Origin: a virus
Reading direction: 5' to 3' (one strand)
IMG/VR virus record: IMGVR_UViG_3300023174_003074
Span: 1 to 30,815 of that record
Length of the DNA: 30,815 nucleotides
Part shown: in pieces, positions 30,758-30,815 of the stretch
Numbering within the stretch: the first letter of the stretch is position 1
Layout of the letters: the number at the start of each line of letters is the position of its first letter
Program-made: the position numbers and the translations under genes
Notes under the pieces: generated by a model
Databases searched by the model: none
What the model saw: the letters and a program-made list of their open reading frames with translations, nothing else
Told to the model about the DNA's origin: nothing

Positions 30758-30815
30758 ATGACTTTAAATGAACTAATTGAACAAGCAAAACAAGACATGA
30801 AGTTTGACGACACAG
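30758..30815 (+). CDS. uvsY: UvsY-like recombination mediator, N-terminus only (3' end outside window)
   Basis: 19 residues are visible, MTLNELIEQAKQDMKFDDT, running off the right edge. The pattern of a short helix, then Lys/Gln-Asp-x-x-Phe/Ile-Asp-x-Thr, resembles the UvsY N-terminus (T4 begins MRLEDLQEELKKDVFIDST). UvsY loads the UvsX recombinase on single-stranded DNA. The position after the gp23 region agrees with T4-like gene order. The sequence seen is short, so this is a reasoned guess. No Shine-Dalgarno is present. Confidence 0.6.
   Translation, partial: MTLNELIEQAKQDMKFDDT

Noticed and set aside
1-30815. tRNA genes, insertion sequences, integrase or attachment sites
   Set aside because: No cloverleaf-like sequence, transposase-like product or flanking direct repeats were seen. 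Coding density is nearly complete and no gap exceeds 70 bases.

Overview
The window is a plus-strand block of a T4-like myovirus genome (tailed double-stranded DNA phage). It is clearly AT-rich, and every credible gene is on the + strand. The core order is small terminase gp16, large terminase gp17, tail sheath gp18, tail tube gp19, portal gp20, a large insert, prohead core gp67-like, prohead protease gp21, scaffold gp22, major capsid gp23, a second tail-tube-fold protein, and the first codons of a uvsY-like recombination mediator. This is the conserved T4 structural backbone. No gp24 (vertex) or gp68 is seen. The host cannot be named from the sequence; marine or freshwater exo-T4 phages are the closest match in layout as I remember them.

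Region 1 (1-10471) lies upstream of the packaging genes. It holds the 3' part of a giant fibre or depolymerase-like protein, which has a probable heparinase II/III-type lyase and a C-terminal RCC1-like propeller. It is followed by a 1586-residue cysteine-rich protein built from tandem disulfide-type or metal-knuckle-type modules. Region 2 (10474-16918) is the conserved packaging, tail and portal set. Region 3 (16899-26450) is a cassette of about 9.5 kb of large, mostly unrecognised proteins inserted between gp20 and the gp67/21/22/23 prohead operon. Several are cysteine-rich, two are paralogues of each other, and one carries the same short cysteine module as the giant protein of region 1. Region 4 (26469-30141) is the prohead and capsid operon, ending in a strong hairpin terminator. 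Region 5 (30195-30815) starts a new late transcription unit and then an early-type promoter in front of the uvsY-like gene.

T4 late-promoter boxes (TATAAATA) stand at 16849, 26469, 27416 and 30195, and a variant CATAAATA at 14513. They mark the starts of the cassette, the gp67-gp21 unit, gp22, the second tail-tube-fold gene and gp19. Core genes mostly have strong Shine-Dalgarno sequences, while several accessory genes have none.

Together the genes describe head assembly (20, 67, 21, 22, 23), DNA packaging (16, 17) and a contractile tail (18, 19). Around this sits an unusually large investment in probable surface or adhesion proteins. The most unusual feature is a family of cysteine modules (pattern PC-x2-C ... 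Y-x2-C-x5-C-x3-GCC) spread over at least two genes, probably three, in what appears to be a virion-protein context.
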